Of a stretch of 64,000 nt of DNA, positions 11,186 to 21,981 are shown piece by piece. The stretch is from Vreelandella songnenensis (GTDB lineage Bacteria > Pseudomonadota > Gammaproteobacteria > Pseudomonadales > Halomonadaceae). Numbering within the stretch: the stretch's first letter is position 1; every line of letters starts with the position of its first letter. Position numbers and translations under genes: made by a program. The notes below the pieces were generated by a model, which was not told the DNA's origin, did not search any database, and worked only from the letters and a program-made list of their open reading frames with translations. The stretch is from assembly GCF_003002925.1 (NCBI RefSeq), contig NZ_PVTK01000002.1, positions 62,001 through 126,000 of the forward strand. Reading direction: 5' to 3'.

Positions 11186-11207
11186 CAGCGCCCTTGACCG
11201 GGCGCTG
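11186..11207 (+). terminator. Possible intrinsic terminator after rsuA
   Basis: Inverted repeat CAGCGCCC / GGGCGCTG with a 6-nt loop, 10 nt after the rsuA stop. The following sequence is only mildly T-rich, so it may be a weak or factor-assisted terminator between convergent rsuA and yejF. Confidence 0.4.
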
Positions 11208-11288
11208 TCAGACACCTCTATATTATACCGTTATCTTGTGTATGTGATCATTTGTAGACGCCTGAAGCTTGAATCAGGTAGACAGGCG

Positions 11289-12896
11289 TCAGGCAGAAAA
11301 TTCGCGCAGGTGGGCGGCGGCAATCAGCGCCTGGGTATAGGGGTGTTGAGGCGAGGCCAGCACGTCCAGGCAGGGCCCCTGTTCGACCACTTCACCCTCT
11401 TTTAACACCATGATGCGGTGCGCTACGGCGCGTACCACGGCCAGGTCGTGGCTGATAAACAGATAGCTCAGCTTGCGGCGTTCCTGCAGCTGGCGCAGCA
11501 GGGTGACCAGCTGCTTTTGCACCGTGCGATCCAGCGCCGAGGTCGGCTCGTCCAGCACTAAAAGCTCAGGCTCGAGAATGATCGCCCGGGCCACGGCAAT
11601 GCGCTGGCGCTGCCCGCCGGAAAATTCATGCGGGTAACGCGCTGCGCCACTTTCCGGCAGGCCGACTTCCTTGAGCGTCTGGTGCACCCGCTCGGCTACT
11701 TCGTCCTGGGTCAGGTGCGGGTAGTGAAAGCGCAGGCCTTCGCTGACGATATCGAACACCGGCATGCGCGGCGAGAGCGCGCCGTAAGGGTCCTGAAACA
11801 CCATCTGAAAGCGGTGACGCTGGCGGCGCAGGGTGTCGCCGTTAAGCTCGCTCAAGCGCGCCTCGCCCAGATTTATCTCCCCCTGGCTCTGCACCAGACG
11901 CATGATGGCCGAGGCAAGCGTCGTCTTGCCGGAACCGGATTCGCCGACGATACCCAGCGTCTCGCCCGGGGCGATGGCAAGATCAACCGCCTTTACGGCT
12001 TCAAAGGGAGGTGGCTGGCGCTTGAAAAGCCCTGCCTTGGGGCGCGCGAAACTGACCTTGAGCTGCCGCGCGGTGAGCAGTGGAGCGTCACTGATCAAGG
12101 GGGCCGGGCGGCCTTCGGGCTCGGCGGCCAGCAGGGCCTTGGTGTAGTCACTTTGCGGGTGGGTAAGCACCTCTTCCACCGGGCCGATTTCCTGGACCTT
12201 GCCCTGGTACATCACACATACGCGCTCGGCATAGCGGCGCACCAGGTTGAGGTCGTGGCTGATGAACAGCATGCCCATGCCATGGCGGTCGCGCAGCTCC
12301 TTCAGCAGCGCCAGAATATCCTGCTGCACGGTGACATCGAGTGCCGTGGTGGGTTCGTCGGCAATCAGCAGCGCGGGATTGTTGGCAATCGCCATGGCGA
12401 TCATCACGCGCTGACGCTGGCCGCCGGAAAGCTGGTGGGGCCAGGCGTCCAGCAGTTCCTCTGCCCGCGGCAGCTTCACCTGTTCGAGCAGCTCCCTGGC
12501 TTGTAAACGTGCCGCCTTGCCGCCAAGCCCCTGGTGCAGGCGCAGCGTCTCGCCGATCTGCTTGCCGATACGGTGCAGCGGGTTGAGCGAGGTCATGGGC
12601 TCCTGGAACACGAACCCTACCCGGTTGCCGCGCACACCGTTCCACTCCCGGCGGGAAAGGCGGTTGAGGTCGGTATCCTCCAGCCAGCGCTCACCGCTCA
12701 CCTCGGCGTTGCCGGGCAGAAGGTTGAGCGCGGCAAGCGCCGAAACCGACTTGCCCGAGCCGGATTCACCGACAATCGCCAGGGTTTCGCCGGCGTTCAC
12801 GCTGAGCGACAGCGCATCCACCACGGTGTGGCCGTCGAAGGCGATGGTGAAGTCGGTCAACCGCAGCAGCGGCTTTACAGCGTTTGAGTCAGGCAT
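11289..12896 (-). CDS. yejF: Peptide/microcin C ABC transporter, fused ATPase
   Basis: About 535 residues: two complete ABC ATPase domains in tandem (Walker [15 protein letters not shown] and [14 protein letters not shown]; signatures LSGGQRQR and FSGGQRQR; Walker B LLIADEPT and LLVLDEPT). The size and fusion match YejF (529 aa in E. coli), the energy-coupling subunit of the YejABEF oligopeptide importer. The start at 12896 is chosen because AGGGAG lies 6 nt upstream; it overlaps the yejE stop by 8 nt. The upstream in-frame extension has no ribosome binding site. Confidence 0.9.
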   Translation of the reverse strand: MPDSNAVKPLLRLTDFTIAFDGHTVVDALSLSVNAGETLAIVGESGSGKSVSALAALNLLPGNAEVSGERWLEDTDLNRLSRREWNGVRGNRVGFVFQEPMTSLNPLHRIGKQIGETLRLHQGLGGKAARLQARELLEQVKLPRAEELLDAWPHQLSGGQRQRVMIAMAIANNPALLIADEPTTALDVTVQQDILALLKELRDRHGMGMLFISHDLNLVRRYAERVCVMYQGKVQEIGPVEEVLTHPQSDYTKALLAAEPEGRPAPLISDAPLLTARQLKVSFARPKAGLFKRQPPPFEAVKAVDLAIAPGETLGIVGESGSGKTTLASAIMRLVQSQGEINLGEARLSELNGDTLRRQRHRFQMVFQDPYGALSPRMPVFDIVSEGLRFHYPHLTQDEVAERVHQTLKEVGLPESGAARYPHEFSGGQRQRIAVARAIILEPELLVLDEPTSALDRTVQKQLVTLLRQLQERRKLSYLFISHDLAVVRAVAHRIMVLKEGEVVEQGPCLDVLASPQHPYTQALIAAAHLREFSA

Positions 12897-13974
12897 GCGG
12901 GGCTCCCTGTACGGGTCGAGCGCTCTGTTTGACGTGGCGCGGGTCAAAGGCGTCGCGCAGGCCTTCACCGATGAATACCAAAAGCGAAAGCATGATGGCC
13001 AGCGTCATGAAGGCAGTGATACCCAGCCAGGGGGCGTGCAGGTTGTTCTTGCCCTGCGCTGCCAGTTCGCCAAGCGAGGGGGCACCCGGTGGCAGGCCGA
13101 AACCGAGAAAATCAAGCGCCGTCAGCGTGCCGATGGCGCCGGTAAACAGAAAGGGTATGAAGGTGAGCGTGGCCACCATGGCGTTGGGCAGCACGTGGCG
13201 CCACATGATCAGCCGTGACGGCAGGCCCATGGCCTTGGCGGCGCGCACGTACTCCAGATTACGCGCCCGCAGGAATTCCGCGCGCACGATATCGACCAGC
13301 CCCAGCCATGAGAACAGCAGCATGATGCCCAAGAGCCACCAGAACCCCGGCTGCACGAAGCTGGCCAGGATGATCAGCAGAAACAGCACGGGGAGCCCCG
13401 ACCAGATCTCGGTGATGCGTTGGCCGATGAGGTCCACCTTGCCGCCGAAATAGCCCTGCACGCCGCCGGCCAGCACGCCAAGCACCAGCGAACCCGCGGT
13501 CAGCACCAGCGCAAAGGCCACCGACAGGCGAAAGCCGTAGATGACTCGGGCCAGCACGTCACGGCCCTGATCGTCGGTACCCAGCCAGTGGCGGCGGTCC
13601 GGCGGTGCCGGCGAAGGGCGGGTCATCTGCATGTCCAGCGTCTGGTAGGAGAACGGAATCACCGGCCACAGCGCCCAGCCGTGGTCGTGGATCTGCTCCT
13701 GGATGAACTGGTCGAGATAATCGGTGCGCGTGGGCAGAAAGCCGCCGAACTCGGTTTCCGGATACTCCACCAGCAGCGGTGCGTACCACTGGCCATCGAA
13801 GTGTAGAATCAGCGGCTTGTCATTGGCGATCAGCTCCGCCGCAAGGCTCAGAATGAACAGCCCGCCAAACAGCCAGAGCGAAACGCGTGCTCGCCGGTTG
13901 GCCTTGAAGGCCGCGATACGGCGCCGGGTGATCGGCGACAGTCCTTGAAACAGTCGTGATGTCATAAAGCCCAT
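12889..13974 (-). CDS. yejE: Peptide/microcin C ABC transporter permease
   Basis: About 361 residues. The N-terminus (TRRRIAAFKANRRARVSLWLF) precedes the first helix, then an extracytoplasmic loop with a DRRHWLGTDDQGRDVLARVIYG motif and a BPD_transp_1 domain with five helices. This is the DppC-type second permease of YejABEF. The ATG at 13974 has AAGGGAG about 10 nt upstream and lies 2 nt after the yejB stop; it overlaps yejF at its 3' end. Confidence 0.9.
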   Translation of the reverse strand: MGFMTSRLFQGLSPITRRRIAAFKANRRARVSLWLFGGLFILSLAAELIANDKPLILHFDGQWYAPLLVEYPETEFGGFLPTRTDYLDQFIQEQIHDHGWALWPVIPFSYQTLDMQMTRPSPAPPDRRHWLGTDDQGRDVLARVIYGFRLSVAFALVLTAGSLVLGVLAGGVQGYFGGKVDLIGQRITEIWSGLPVLFLLIILASFVQPGFWWLLGIMLLFSWLGLVDIVRAEFLRARNLEYVRAAKAMGLPSRLIMWRHVLPNAMVATLTFIPFLFTGAIGTLTALDFLGFGLPPGAPSLGELAAQGKNNLHAPWLGITAFMTLAIMLSLLVFIGEGLRDAFDPRHVKQSARPVQGAPHA

Positions 13975-13976
13975 GC

Positions 13977-15050
13977 TCACGACTCCCTTGACGCAAAATC
14001 GATGCGTGGGTCGACCCACACATAAGTAAGATCGGATATCAGCTTCAGCAACAGTCCGATCACGGTATACAGGAACAGCGTGCCGAAGATCACCGGGTAG
14101 TCGCGCTGCATGACCGCCTCGAACCCTAAAAGCCCCAGCCCGTCGAGGGAGAAGATGACCTCGATCAAGAGCGCCCCGGTAAAGAAGATGCCGATCATGG
14201 CGGCGGGCAGGCCTGCAATGATGATCAGCATGGCGTTGCGGAACACATGGCCATACAGGATGCGGCCTTCGGTTGCCCCCTTGGCCCGGGCAGTGAGTAC
14301 GTACTGCTTGTGAATTTCATCCAGAAAGCTGTTCTTCGTCAGCATGGTGAGGGTGGCAAAACTGCCGATCGCGGCGGCGACGACCGGCAGTGTGATATGC
14401 CAGAAGTAGTCCTTCACCTTGCCCCAGGTAGAAAGATCGGCAAAATCCGGCGAAGTAAGCCCGCGCAGCGGAAACCAGTCCAGGTAGCTGCCGCCGGCGA
14501 ACACCACGATCAGCATGATGGCAAATAGAAAGCCCGGAATCGCGTAGCCGACGATCACAAGCCCCGAGGTCCAGACATCAAAGCGCGAACCGTGGCGCAG
14601 CGCCTTGCGAATACCCAATGGAATCGAGATCAGATAGACCAGCAGCGTCGTCCAGAGCCCCAGCGAAATCGATACCGGCAGGCGCTCGATCATCAGCTCG
14701 ACCACCGGCCGGTCGCGAAAGAAGCTGGTGCCGAAATCAAGCGTCAAGTAATCCGCCATCATCCCCATGAAGCGCTCGTGGGCGGGCTTGTCGAAGCCGA
14801 ACTGCTGTTCGAGCTGTTCGATGAAGCGCGGGTCGATCCCTCGGGCGCCGCGTGAGTCGTCATTGACCTGAATATCCGCGCCGCCCATGTCCAGGCGCGT
14901 GCTGGCCATCGCGTTGGCGCCTTCAAAGCGTGCCAGCATCTGGTCGATGGGGCCGCCCGGGGCGGCTTGAACGATCATGAAGTTCAGCAGCATGATCCCC
15001 AGGAGCGTCGGGATCATCAGTAGCAGTCGGCGTAGGGTATAGCGTGCCAC
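13977..15050 (-). CDS. yejB: Peptide/microcin C ABC transporter permease
   Basis: About 357 residues, DppB-type permease: [20 protein letters not shown] first helix, then the [11 protein letters not shown] motif characteristic of YejB, and a long periplasmic insertion before the BPD_transp_1 domain. A GTG start at 15050 is preferred: GGAG lies 6 nt upstream and the product then aligns with known YejB N-termini. The ATG at 15062 would add four residues and lacks a good ribosome binding site. Confidence 0.88.
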   Translation of the reverse strand: MARYTLRRLLLMIPTLLGIMLLNFMIVQAAPGGPIDQMLARFEGANAMASTRLDMGGADIQVNDDSRGARGIDPRFIEQLEQQFGFDKPAHERFMGMMADYLTLDFGTSFFRDRPVVELMIERLPVSISLGLWTTLLVYLISIPLGIRKALRHGSRFDVWTSGLVIVGYAIPGFLFAIMLIVVFAGGSYLDWFPLRGLTSPDFADLSTWGKVKDYFWHITLPVVAAAIGSFATLTMLTKNSFLDEIHKQYVLTARAKGATEGRILYGHVFRNAMLIIIAGLPAAMIGIFFTGALLIEVIFSLDGLGLLGFEAVMQRDYPVIFGTLFLYTVIGLLLKLISDLTYVWVDPRIDFASRES

Positions 15051-15103
15051 GGTACACTCCATGAGTGATAAGCGAGCCAGGCTCTGCGCGCCTGGGTTAT
15101 GCG

Positions 15104-17011
15104 TCAGTTGCGGCGCTGAAGTTCCGCTTCACGTTCGGTATTCACCCACCAGGCATCCAGATCCATGCCGTACTCGGGAAACGGCTCCTGATAGCCGAAC
15201 TTGTCCCAGACGGCGATTCGCGTTTCTCCCGAGTGGTACTGGGGAATCGCGTAGAAGCCCCAGCGCAGCACGCGATCCAGCGCCTGGGTGGCAGTATCCA
15301 GCGTTTCTCGGCTATCGGCGCGGATGATGTTCTCGACCAGCGCGTCCACCGCCGGGTGGGCCAAGGCCATACGATTGCGGCTTTGCGGCGCCTCGGCGGC
15401 GGCGCTGCTCCAGTAATCGCGCTGCTCGTTGCCCGGGTTGTTGGACTGGGGGAAGTGGCTGGTCACGATATCGTAGTCGTAGTTGCGCAGGCGGTTGAGG
15501 TACTGGTTGATATCCACGATGCGCATGGACGTCTGCACGCCGAGCCTGGCCATGTTACGCAGCATGGGCTGTACCACGCGCTCGAGTGCGGCGTCATACA
15601 TCAACACTTCAAGACGCAGCGGCTGGCCGGTTTCAGAATGCATCAGCACGCCGTCCTCGATTTCATACCCCGCCTCACGCAGCAGTTCGAGCGCGCGGCG
15701 CAGGCGTTCGCGCAGGTCCGTGGGTTCATCGATGGGCAGTGGGTCGGTAAACAGCCGCTCGGAGCGGTGCGAGGCCAGAAGCGCTTCCCGATAGGGTTCC
15801 AGCAGGGCAAGCTCTTCATCGGAAGGAAGCCCCGTGGCTTCCATTTCCGAGTTCTGGAAATAGCTTTCTGTGCGCCGGTAAGCGTTGTAGAAGATATTGG
15901 TATTGAGCCAGGGGAAATCGAAGGTCAGGCTCAGCGCTTCACGTACGCGCGGGTCCTGAAACTTCTCCTTGCGCAGATTGAACACGAAGGCCTGCATCAA
16001 GGATGGGTTCACATCGGGAACCGTGATGCGCTTGACCAGCCCTTCACGGTAGGCAGGAAAGTCATACCCGATTGCCCAGGTGGCGGCGCGGGCATCTTCA
16101 CGAAAATCGATCAGCCCGGCCTTGAACGCTTCCCAGGCAATGTCCCGGTCACGGTAGTAGTCGTAGACCACGCGGTCGATATTGTAGCGGCCGACGTTGA
16201 CCGGCAGATCCTTGCCCCAGTAATTTTCATCGCGCTGGTACACGATGCGCCGACCCGGGTCCACTTCACTGATGCGGTATGGGCCAGAGCCCGGGTGGGC
16301 GACCAGCGTCGGCGAGCTGAAATCCCGCGGCTCCCAGTAGTGGCGGGGCAGAATGGGCAGCTGGGTGATGATCAGCGGAAGTTCTCGCGACTGGGTGCTT
16401 GCGAACTCGAAGCGCACCTGGTGCTCGTTAAGCGCCTGTACCTTGTCGACGTCGGCGTAGTAGCTTGCGTAAAACGGGTTGCCTTCTTCGCGCAGCAGGT
16501 TGAAGGAGAACACGACATCATAAGCCGTGACCGGCTCGCCATCCTGAAAGCGCGCTTCCGGGCGCAGGTCGAACTCGATCCAGCGGCGCTCGGGGTCAAG
16601 GCGCACGCCCTCGGCCAGAAGGCCGTAGACGCTGAACGGCTCCCCCGGGTTGCTCACCATGAGGGTATCGTAGATCTGCGAGATGCCGGTGGCAGGGGTG
16701 CCGCGAATGATGAACGGGTTGGTGGAGTCGAAGCTCGAACCCACGGCGGTGTGGATGATACTGCCGCCCTTGGGCGCCTGCGGGTTGACGTGGGGGAAGT
16801 AGGCGAAATCCTCGGCAAGCGCGGGGCTATCGTAAAGCGACAGGCCGTTTACGGTTTCGATCGGCGCGCTGTTGGCATTGACGGTGTCGGCCGGGGCGAA
16901 GTTGGCCGTGTCCACACTGTCGGCGTCTGTGGGCGAGGCAGTCGCTGAAAAGCTCATCAGCAGACTGCTTGCGATCAATAGCGACTTGGCAAAAAGCACA
17001 CCGCGCAGCAT
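15104..17011 (-). CDS. yejA: Extracellular solute-binding protein of the Yej peptide importer
   Basis: 635 residues (E. coli YejA 604). A signal peptide ([25 protein letters not shown]) leads into an SBP_bac_5 (DppA/OppA-like) fold: [16 protein letters not shown], a [12 protein letters not shown] region and the C-terminal [15 protein letters not shown]. It binds oligopeptides in the periplasm and hands them to YejB/YejE. The 53-nt gap to yejB and shared strand indicate one operon, which follows a murein transglycosylase gene, suggesting possible uptake of cell-wall peptides. That link is inference. Confidence 0.88.
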   Translation of the reverse strand: MLRGVLFAKSLLIASSLLMSFSATASPTDADSVDTANFAPADTVNANSAPIETVNGLSLYDSPALAEDFAYFPHVNPQAPKGGSIIHTAVGSSFDSTNPFIIRGTPATGISQIYDTLMVSNPGEPFSVYGLLAEGVRLDPERRWIEFDLRPEARFQDGEPVTAYDVVFSFNLLREEGNPFYASYYADVDKVQALNEHQVRFEFASTQSRELPLIITQLPILPRHYWEPRDFSSPTLVAHPGSGPYRISEVDPGRRIVYQRDENYWGKDLPVNVGRYNIDRVVYDYYRDRDIAWEAFKAGLIDFREDARAATWAIGYDFPAYREGLVKRITVPDVNPSLMQAFVFNLRKEKFQDPRVREALSLTFDFPWLNTNIFYNAYRRTESYFQNSEMEATGLPSDEELALLEPYREALLASHRSERLFTDPLPIDEPTDLRERLRRALELLREAGYEIEDGVLMHSETGQPLRLEVLMYDAALERVVQPMLRNMARLGVQTSMRIVDINQYLNRLRNYDYDIVTSHFPQSNNPGNEQRDYWSSAAAEAPQSRNRMALAHPAVDALVENIIRADSRETLDTATQALDRVLRWGFYAIPQYHSGETRIAVWDKFGYQEPFPEYGMDLDAWWVNTEREAELQRRN

Positions 17012-17044
17012 GGGTTACATTCCGTATCAGCAGAGCCTTGCAAC

Positions 17045-18262
17045 TCAACGACCCGAAAGGGTCAGGAGTTGTCCCGGTTGCAGGGCTCCAGGGCGGTCGA
17101 GGGCATTCCAGCGTATCAGGTCATTCTGATTAACATTATAACGGCTGGCAATGGCCGACAGGCTATCGCCGCGTTCAACGCGATGGATATCCGGCGTCTG
17201 GGCCGAGGCCAGCTCTGTAGAGGTGGTTTGCGAAAGCTGAGCTAATACCTGGGTATCGACTTCTTCAGGCACCAAAAGCGTTTGTGCGCTGCGCGGGTCG
17301 ATGCTGCCGTTAAGCAGGCCAGGGTTTAGCTCGGCCAGCGCCGACTGGCTGACATCCAGCAGTTTGGACGCCTGGGCAATGCTCAGCGGCTGCTCCAGGT
17401 GTACCTTGGCGAAGGCTGGGTCTACGTGAATCTCAGGCAGCGAAACGTTGAAACGTGCCGGGTCAGCGATGATGGTGGCAATCGCTTTCAGCTTGGGAAT
17501 GTACTGCATGGTTTCGCGGGGCAGGGAAAGGTCCCAGTAATCGGCGTTGGCGCCTTGGCTCCGAGCCTGATGCAGCGCGCGGTTGACCGTTCCAGCCCCG
17601 GCGTTATATGCCGCCAGCGACAGCATGATATCGCCTTCGTACCACTGGTCTGCCTGCATTTCCAGGTAGTCAAGCGCGGCATCGGTGGAGGTGATCACAT
17701 CGAGCCGTCCGTCGTAACTGCCGTTGCGAACCAGGCCTAGCGCATCGCCGGTCCCCGGCATGAACTGCCATAACCCGGCGGCGCCCCGGTGGCTACGTGC
17801 GCTTGGATCAAACGAGCTTTCCACGAAAGGAATCAGAGCAATTTCACCCGGCAGGCCGCGCTCGCTGACCTGCTGGCTGATCCAGGCAAGCCAGGGTGTT
17901 GCGCGTTCGGTGATGGTTGCAATGTTTTGCGGGCTGGCACGGTAGTACTCGATCCACTCATCTACCCGGGCCTGAGCGTCGGGTGGCAGCTTGAGATCCT
18001 GCCATTGAAAGCTCTGACGCAAGGTCGTCCAGGCATCCTGGGGCTCAAGATCCAGCGCCTCCCAGAAATTCGTTTGAAACGGTGAGGGGTAAGCGGGCTT
18101 GGCGGCGCCTGTGCTGTCGTTACCAGGAGTATCTGCATAGGCGTCATAGGCAGGTGACGAAGCTTGTGTGTTGGCGGCGGCGGCCATCAACAGGCCCATA
18201 ATTACCGTGCTGCCAGCGCTCAGCATCAAGCGCTGACGGATCGTTCGATAGGTCATAGTCAA
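17045..18262 (-). CDS. Membrane-bound lytic murein transglycosylase, MltD-like, with LysM
   Basis: 405 residues. The N-terminus is signal-like (MLSAGSTVIMGLLMAAAANTQA). The central SLT domain carries the catalytic glutamate in ALIPFVESSFDP and the AAGLWQFMPGTGDALG segment. A degenerate LysM (about 295-340) and a clear C-terminal LysM (VERGDSLSAIASRYNVNQN) bind peptidoglycan. It cleaves murein glycan strands, releasing anhydro-muropeptides. E. coli MltD is a lipoprotein; no lipobox is seen here. Located 33 nt upstream of yejA. Confidence 0.87.
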   Translation of the reverse strand: MTMTYRTIRQRLMLSAGSTVIMGLLMAAAANTQASSPAYDAYADTPGNDSTGAAKPAYPSPFQTNFWEALDLEPQDAWTTLRQSFQWQDLKLPPDAQARVDEWIEYYRASPQNIATITERATPWLAWISQQVSERGLPGEIALIPFVESSFDPSARSHRGAAGLWQFMPGTGDALGLVRNGSYDGRLDVITSTDAALDYLEMQADQWYEGDIMLSLAAYNAGAGTVNRALHQARSQGANADYWDLSLPRETMQYIPKLKAIATIIADPARFNVSLPEIHVDPAFAKVHLEQPLSIAQASKLLDVSQSALAELNPGLLNGSIDPRSAQTLLVPEEVDTQVLAQLSQTTSTELASAQTPDIHRVERGDSLSAIASRYNVNQNDLIRWNALDRPGALQPGQLLTLSGR

Positions 18263-18286
18263 ATTCGTTTAGTTTCGATAGCGTAC

Positions 18287-19054
18287 TTAAAAACGATTCT
18301 TCCACTCACGCAGAGTGGTAAACGTTGCGAGGTCGTGGTCATTGGCTCCCTGAGTACCGGCGGCGTTACGCACGCTTTGCGTACCAACGCGCAGGTAGGG
18401 ATTGATCTTCAGCTCGCGTCCTATCGTGCTGGGTAGGGTCGGGCGATCCAGTGCCCTGGCCTTTTCACACTCGTTCAAGGCGTATGTCACGTCATCATTC
18501 TCTGGGTCTGCCGCTTTGGCAAAATCAAGGTTGGCTTGCGTGTACTCATGAGCTGCAAAGACCAGCGTATCGGAAGAGAGTTCCGCTAACCTGTTCAATG
18601 AAGTGAACATTTGCTCGGGGGAGCCTTCAAACAACCGACCACAACCGGCGCAGAAAAGCGTATCACCACAGAATAGAAGCCCCGGAATGCCGGGGGCGTA
18701 GAAGCTTATGTGATCGAGGGTATGGCCGGGCGTGGCCATGACTTCAAATACGCGGCCCATGACGCGAACGGTGTCCCCATCGCCCACGCGCTGGTCGATA
18801 CCTTCGATGGAGGGGTTTGCCGGGCCGATCACGTGAGGGGAGTAGCGCTTGATCAGCTTGGCAAGGCCCCCGGTATGATCATGATGGTGGTGAGTGATCA
18901 GGATCGTGTCGAGGGTCAGCGATTCGCGCTCCAGAAGCTCGATGACGGGATCGGCTTCACCGGGATCCACCACACAAACATTTTGACTGGTATCTTGTCT
19001 CAGTAGCCAAATATAGTTGTCGCTAAGGGCGGGAATCGGTGTCACGCTCATCAT
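18287..19054 (-). CDS. gloB: Hydroxyacylglutathione hydrolase (glyoxalase II)
   Basis: 255 residues (E. coli 251). The metallo-beta-lactamase fold has the binuclear metal motif THHHHDHTGG, then GHTLDHISFY and FAAHEYTQANL. It hydrolyses S-lactoylglutathione in methylglyoxal detoxification. The frame opens with two ATGs (19054 and 19051); AGGA lies 9-12 nt upstream, so either may be used. It is divergent from the methyltransferase-rnhA-dnaQ run, the arrangement common in gammaproteobacteria. Confidence 0.92.
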   Translation of the reverse strand: MMSVTPIPALSDNYIWLLRQDTSQNVCVVDPGEADPVIELLERESLTLDTILITHHHHDHTGGLAKLIKRYSPHVIGPANPSIEGIDQRVGDGDTVRVMGRVFEVMATPGHTLDHISFYAPGIPGLLFCGDTLFCAGCGRLFEGSPEQMFTSLNRLAELSSDTLVFAAHEYTQANLDFAKAADPENDDVTYALNECEKARALDRPTLPSTIGRELKINPYLRVGTQSVRNAAGTQGANDHDLATFTTLREWKNRF

Positions 19055-19152
19055 GGGCGAGATCCTTTTAGGGTTGCAAACCTGCTGTTAAGTACGTTGA
19101 AAATACGTCGAGAAGGCGTTAAAAGCCGATACTCTGGAGGGAAGCGCTGTTC

Positions 19153-19941
19153 ATGTCAAATTCGAGCCCGGCAACGGTAATGGCCAAGCGTCTGCTGGAT
19201 AGCCAGTCCTACTGGAAGACGGATGCCGGGCGGGCGCTCTGGGACGTACAGCGTGCCTGCCTGGGGCCTGTGATAGAAAACCGCGCGGGCAGGCATGGCC
19301 TTGAAATGGGTATGGGCCCTTCACTGATGAACGTTTCGGCCATTGCCCATCCGATACGCTGGGCACCTGCCTTGGGCGTGGCGACCGGCCCATCGACGCT
19401 GGTGTGCCCTCCGGATCACCTGGCGTTACCGGATCGCTGCATGAACGTGGTGATCATTCACCACTGGCTGGAGCACCTGGATGCCCCGCATCACGCCCTT
19501 CAGGAAGCCGCCCGGGTAACTGCCGACGACGGCAGGCTGGTGTTGATGGGATTCAACCCGCTGGGCCTGAATGCTCTGACGCGCAAGCTTCGAAAACGCA
19601 GCTCGGAGTTTCCCTATAATGGGCAGTGGCACAAGCCAAGCCGCCTTCGCGACTGGCTGGCGTTTGTCGATTTTGAGGTCGAACGCGTAGACTATTGCTG
19701 CTTCAGAGGTTTGATGAAAGCGACCTGTCGGGAGAGCTGGGAAGCACTTGGAAGGCGCAACAACCTGCCGTGGGGTGAAAGCTACATGATTCAGGCGCAG
19801 CGTCGCCAGCAGTCGGCGCCGATCAAGCGTGTCAGATTTTCATTACCCACCCCGCTGCCTTCCTCTTCATTGGGGGCCACACGCAGCACTTCTGCCCATG
19901 TATATCCGCCAGACACCGCCGGTCGCCCCAGAACACGTTAA
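19153..19941 (+). CDS. Class I SAM-dependent methyltransferase (YafS-like)
   Basis: 262 residues. It resembles the methyltransferase next to gloB and rnhA in many gammaproteobacteria: LEMGMGPSLMN in place of the canonical glycine loop, LALPDRCMNVVIIHHWLEHL (motif II region) and DDGRLVLMGFNPLGL. The target is unknown. The C-terminal ~40 residues are low complexity and Ser/Thr-rich. The glycine motif I is diverged, so a catalytic role is likely but not certain. Confidence 0.8.
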   Translation: MSNSSPATVMAKRLLDSQSYWKTDAGRALWDVQRACLGPVIENRAGRHGLEMGMGPSLMNVSAIAHPIRWAPALGVATGPSTLVCPPDHLALPDRCMNVVIIHHWLEHLDAPHHALQEAARVTADDGRLVLMGFNPLGLNALTRKLRKRSSEFPYNGQWHKPSRLRDWLAFVDFEVERVDYCCFRGLMKATCRESWEALGRRNNLPWGESYMIQAQRRQQSAPIKRVRFSLPTPLPSSSLGATRSTSAHVYPPDTAGRPRTR

Positions 19942-19971
19942 GCCAATGCCCGTTGATAAAGGATAGTAAGT

Positions 19972-20442
19972 GTGAGTAATCAAGCTGCCGAGCGGCTACC
20001 GCAAGTGACGGTATATACCGATGGCGCATGCCGGGGCAACCCGGGCCCCGGAGGGTGGGGCGTTGTCCTTTCAAGCGGCCAGCATGAAAAGACCCTCAAG
20101 GGGTATGAAGCCGATACCACGAATAACCGCATGGAATTGATGGCCGCCATCATGGCTCTTCGCACGCTGAACAAGCCCTGCGAAATAGCGCTATGGACCG
20201 ACTCCCAGTACGTTCGTCAGGGCATTACCCAGTGGATTCACAACTGGGTGAAGCGGGGCTGGAAAACCGCCGCCAGGCAGCCGGTCAAGAATGCCGAGCT
20301 GTGGAAGGCCCTGCACGAAGAGACCCACCGCCACAAGGTGGCCTGGCACTGGGTAAAAGGGCATAGCGGCCATCCCGGCAACGAGCGCGCCGATGCGCTC
20401 GCCAATGAAGCCATTGATGAACACCAGCAGAGGAGAGCGTGA
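19972..20442 (+). CDS. rnhA: Ribonuclease HI
   Basis: 156 residues (E. coli 155). All active-site acids are visible: D in [12 protein letters not shown] in [11 protein letters not shown] in [10 protein letters not shown], and D in [12 protein letters not shown]. It degrades RNA in RNA-DNA hybrids. The start is a GTG with aaaggat 9 nt upstream. Its stop overlaps the dnaQ ATG (TGATG). Confidence 0.95.
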   Translation: MSNQAAERLPQVTVYTDGACRGNPGPGGWGVVLSSGQHEKTLKGYEADTTNNRMELMAAIMALRTLNKPCEIALWTDSQYVRQGITQWIHNWVKRGWKTAARQPVKNAELWKALHEETHRHKVAWHWVKGHSGHPGNERADALANEAIDEHQQRRA

Positions 20443-21179
20443 TGCGCCAAGTCATCATGGATACCGAGACAACCGGTATCGACCCCAAGGATGGCCATCG
20501 CATTGTCGAGATCGGCGCGGTCGAGATGATCAACCGCCGTTTTACCGGGCGCACCTATCATCAGTACATCAACCCGGAGCGGCATATCGACGCCGAGGTC
20601 GTGGCGATCCACGGCATCGATAACGAGAAAGTCGCCAACGAGCCGGTATTTGCCCAGATAGCCGATGAGTTCTGGGCGTTTATTGAGGGCGCAGAGCTGG
20701 TCATCCATAACGCGCCCTTTGACGTAGGCTTTATCGACCATGAGCTTGGCCTGCTCAACAAGACGCGTGGCGGTGCCCCGCTTGGGCCGGTGCGCCAGCA
20801 CTGCCGGGTGCTGGACACGCTGACCATGGCGCGAGCCATGCACCCAGGTCAGCGAAATAGCCTGGATGCGCTGTGCAAGCGCTACGATATCGATAACGGT
20901 CACCGGGTGTTGCACGGCGCCTTGCTAGATTCCGAGATTCTGGCCGATGTCTACCTGGCCATGACCGGCGGGCAGACGGCGCTGACACTGGATGCCGAAA
21001 CCTCTTCCGAGGAGCAGGAGGACAACTCGACAAGTGAAGGGCTTTCGGTGCAACGGCTTGCGCTGACCCCCGGCCAGCTGCGCGTTATTCGGCCAACGGA
21101 TGAGGAGCGCGCCGCGCATCAGGCCAAGTGTCAGGCCCATCAACTCAACTGGTTCAAGGAAAGCAGTAACGATGCTTAG
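20442..21179 (+). CDS. dnaQ: DNA polymerase III epsilon subunit (3'-5' proofreading exonuclease)
   Basis: 245 residues (E. coli 243). The DEDDh exonuclease motifs are present: MDTETTGIDP, HNAPFDVGFIDHEL, and HGALLDSEILADVYL. The C-terminus carries the alpha-binding tail. The ATG at 20442 (aggag 6 nt upstream) is chosen; a GTG one codon earlier is in frame but less well placed. Translationally coupled to rnhA and overlapping nudC by 8 nt. Confidence 0.94.
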   Translation: MRQVIMDTETTGIDPKDGHRIVEIGAVEMINRRFTGRTYHQYINPERHIDAEVVAIHGIDNEKVANEPVFAQIADEFWAFIEGAELVIHNAPFDVGFIDHELGLLNKTRGGAPLGPVRQHCRVLDTLTMARAMHPGQRNSLDALCKRYDIDNGHRVLHGALLDSEILADVYLAMTGGQTALTLDAETSSEEQEDNSTSEGLSVQRLALTPGQLRVIRPTDEERAAHQAKCQAHQLNWFKESSNDA

Positions 21180-21951
21180 GCGTGAAATTCCCCATCACGT
21201 GCGCGAAGGGCGGGTGATAGTGCTTTCCCGAAGCCGACTTGCGCCTGCGCCGCTCTCGGCAGATGAACCGCTGACGCCGCTTCAGCCCCATCAGCCCTGG
21301 ACAGCGCAGATGCAGCCGCTGTGTTACTGGGACGATGAGCCCGTGGCCCTGCGCCTCGAGAAAGAGCCGAATGAGGAATGGATCGATGGGCGCCAGTGGA
21401 TGGCGGAGCTTCCCGCCAGCTGGTTCAGTTTGCTGTCTACCGCGTTGCAGGTAGGCGCATGGCTTGAAAACCACCGTTTCTGCGGGCGCTGCGGGGCACC
21501 GGCCACCAAGCTTGAAGCCGAGTTCGCCATGCACTGCCATGCCTGCGGGCATCGCAACTATCCGCGCATTTCACCGTGCATCATTACGCTGGTGACCAGT
21601 GGTGAAGCGATGCTGCTGGCGCGCAGTCCGCGGTTTCCACCGGGGCGCTACTCGACGCTGGCGGGGTTTATCGAGCCTGGGGAATCAGCGGAGGAAGCCG
21701 TACACCGTGAGGTTTTCGAAGAGGTAGGCGTGCATATCGACCAGCTGCGCTATCACCAGAGTCAGGCCTGGCCGTTTCCGCACTCGCTGATGCTGGGTTT
21801 CTTTGCTGAAGCCACCACCAAGCGGATTCGGATCGATGGTGTGGAGATCAGCGATGCGGCGTGGTTTTCACCGCGCCAGCTGCCGTCTCTGCCTCCGCCG
21901 TACTCGATTTCACGCGAGCTGATCGAAGCGCATCTGGCCCGCCTGAGCTGA
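21172..21951 (+). CDS. nudC: NAD+ diphosphatase / RNA decapping Nudix hydrolase
   Basis: 259 residues from the ATG at 21172 (E. coli 257). The four-cysteine zinc ribbon (FCGRCGAP...MHCHACGHRNYPR) precedes the Nudix box GFIEPGESAEEAVHREVFEE. The family splits NAD(H) and removes NAD caps from RNA. The start sits inside the last codons of dnaQ; the longer frame upstream has no separate ribosome binding site and extends into dnaQ. Confidence 0.92.
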   Translation: MLRREIPHHVREGRVIVLSRSRLAPAPLSADEPLTPLQPHQPWTAQMQPLCYWDDEPVALRLEKEPNEEWIDGRQWMAELPASWFSLLSTALQVGAWLENHRFCGRCGAPATKLEAEFAMHCHACGHRNYPRISPCIITLVTSGEAMLLARSPRFPPGRYSTLAGFIEPGESAEEAVHREVFEEVGVHIDQLRYHQSQAWPFPHSLMLGFFAEATTKRIRIDGVEISDAAWFSPRQLPSLPPPYSISRELIEAHLARLS

Positions 21952-21981
21952 ACACGGCGGACCAGCACAAAAAAGAGTAAA

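Noticed and set aside
15065-16948. 627-residue plus-strand ORF
   Set aside because: Exactly antisense to the clearly recognisable yejA gene; open only because of GC-rich codon use.
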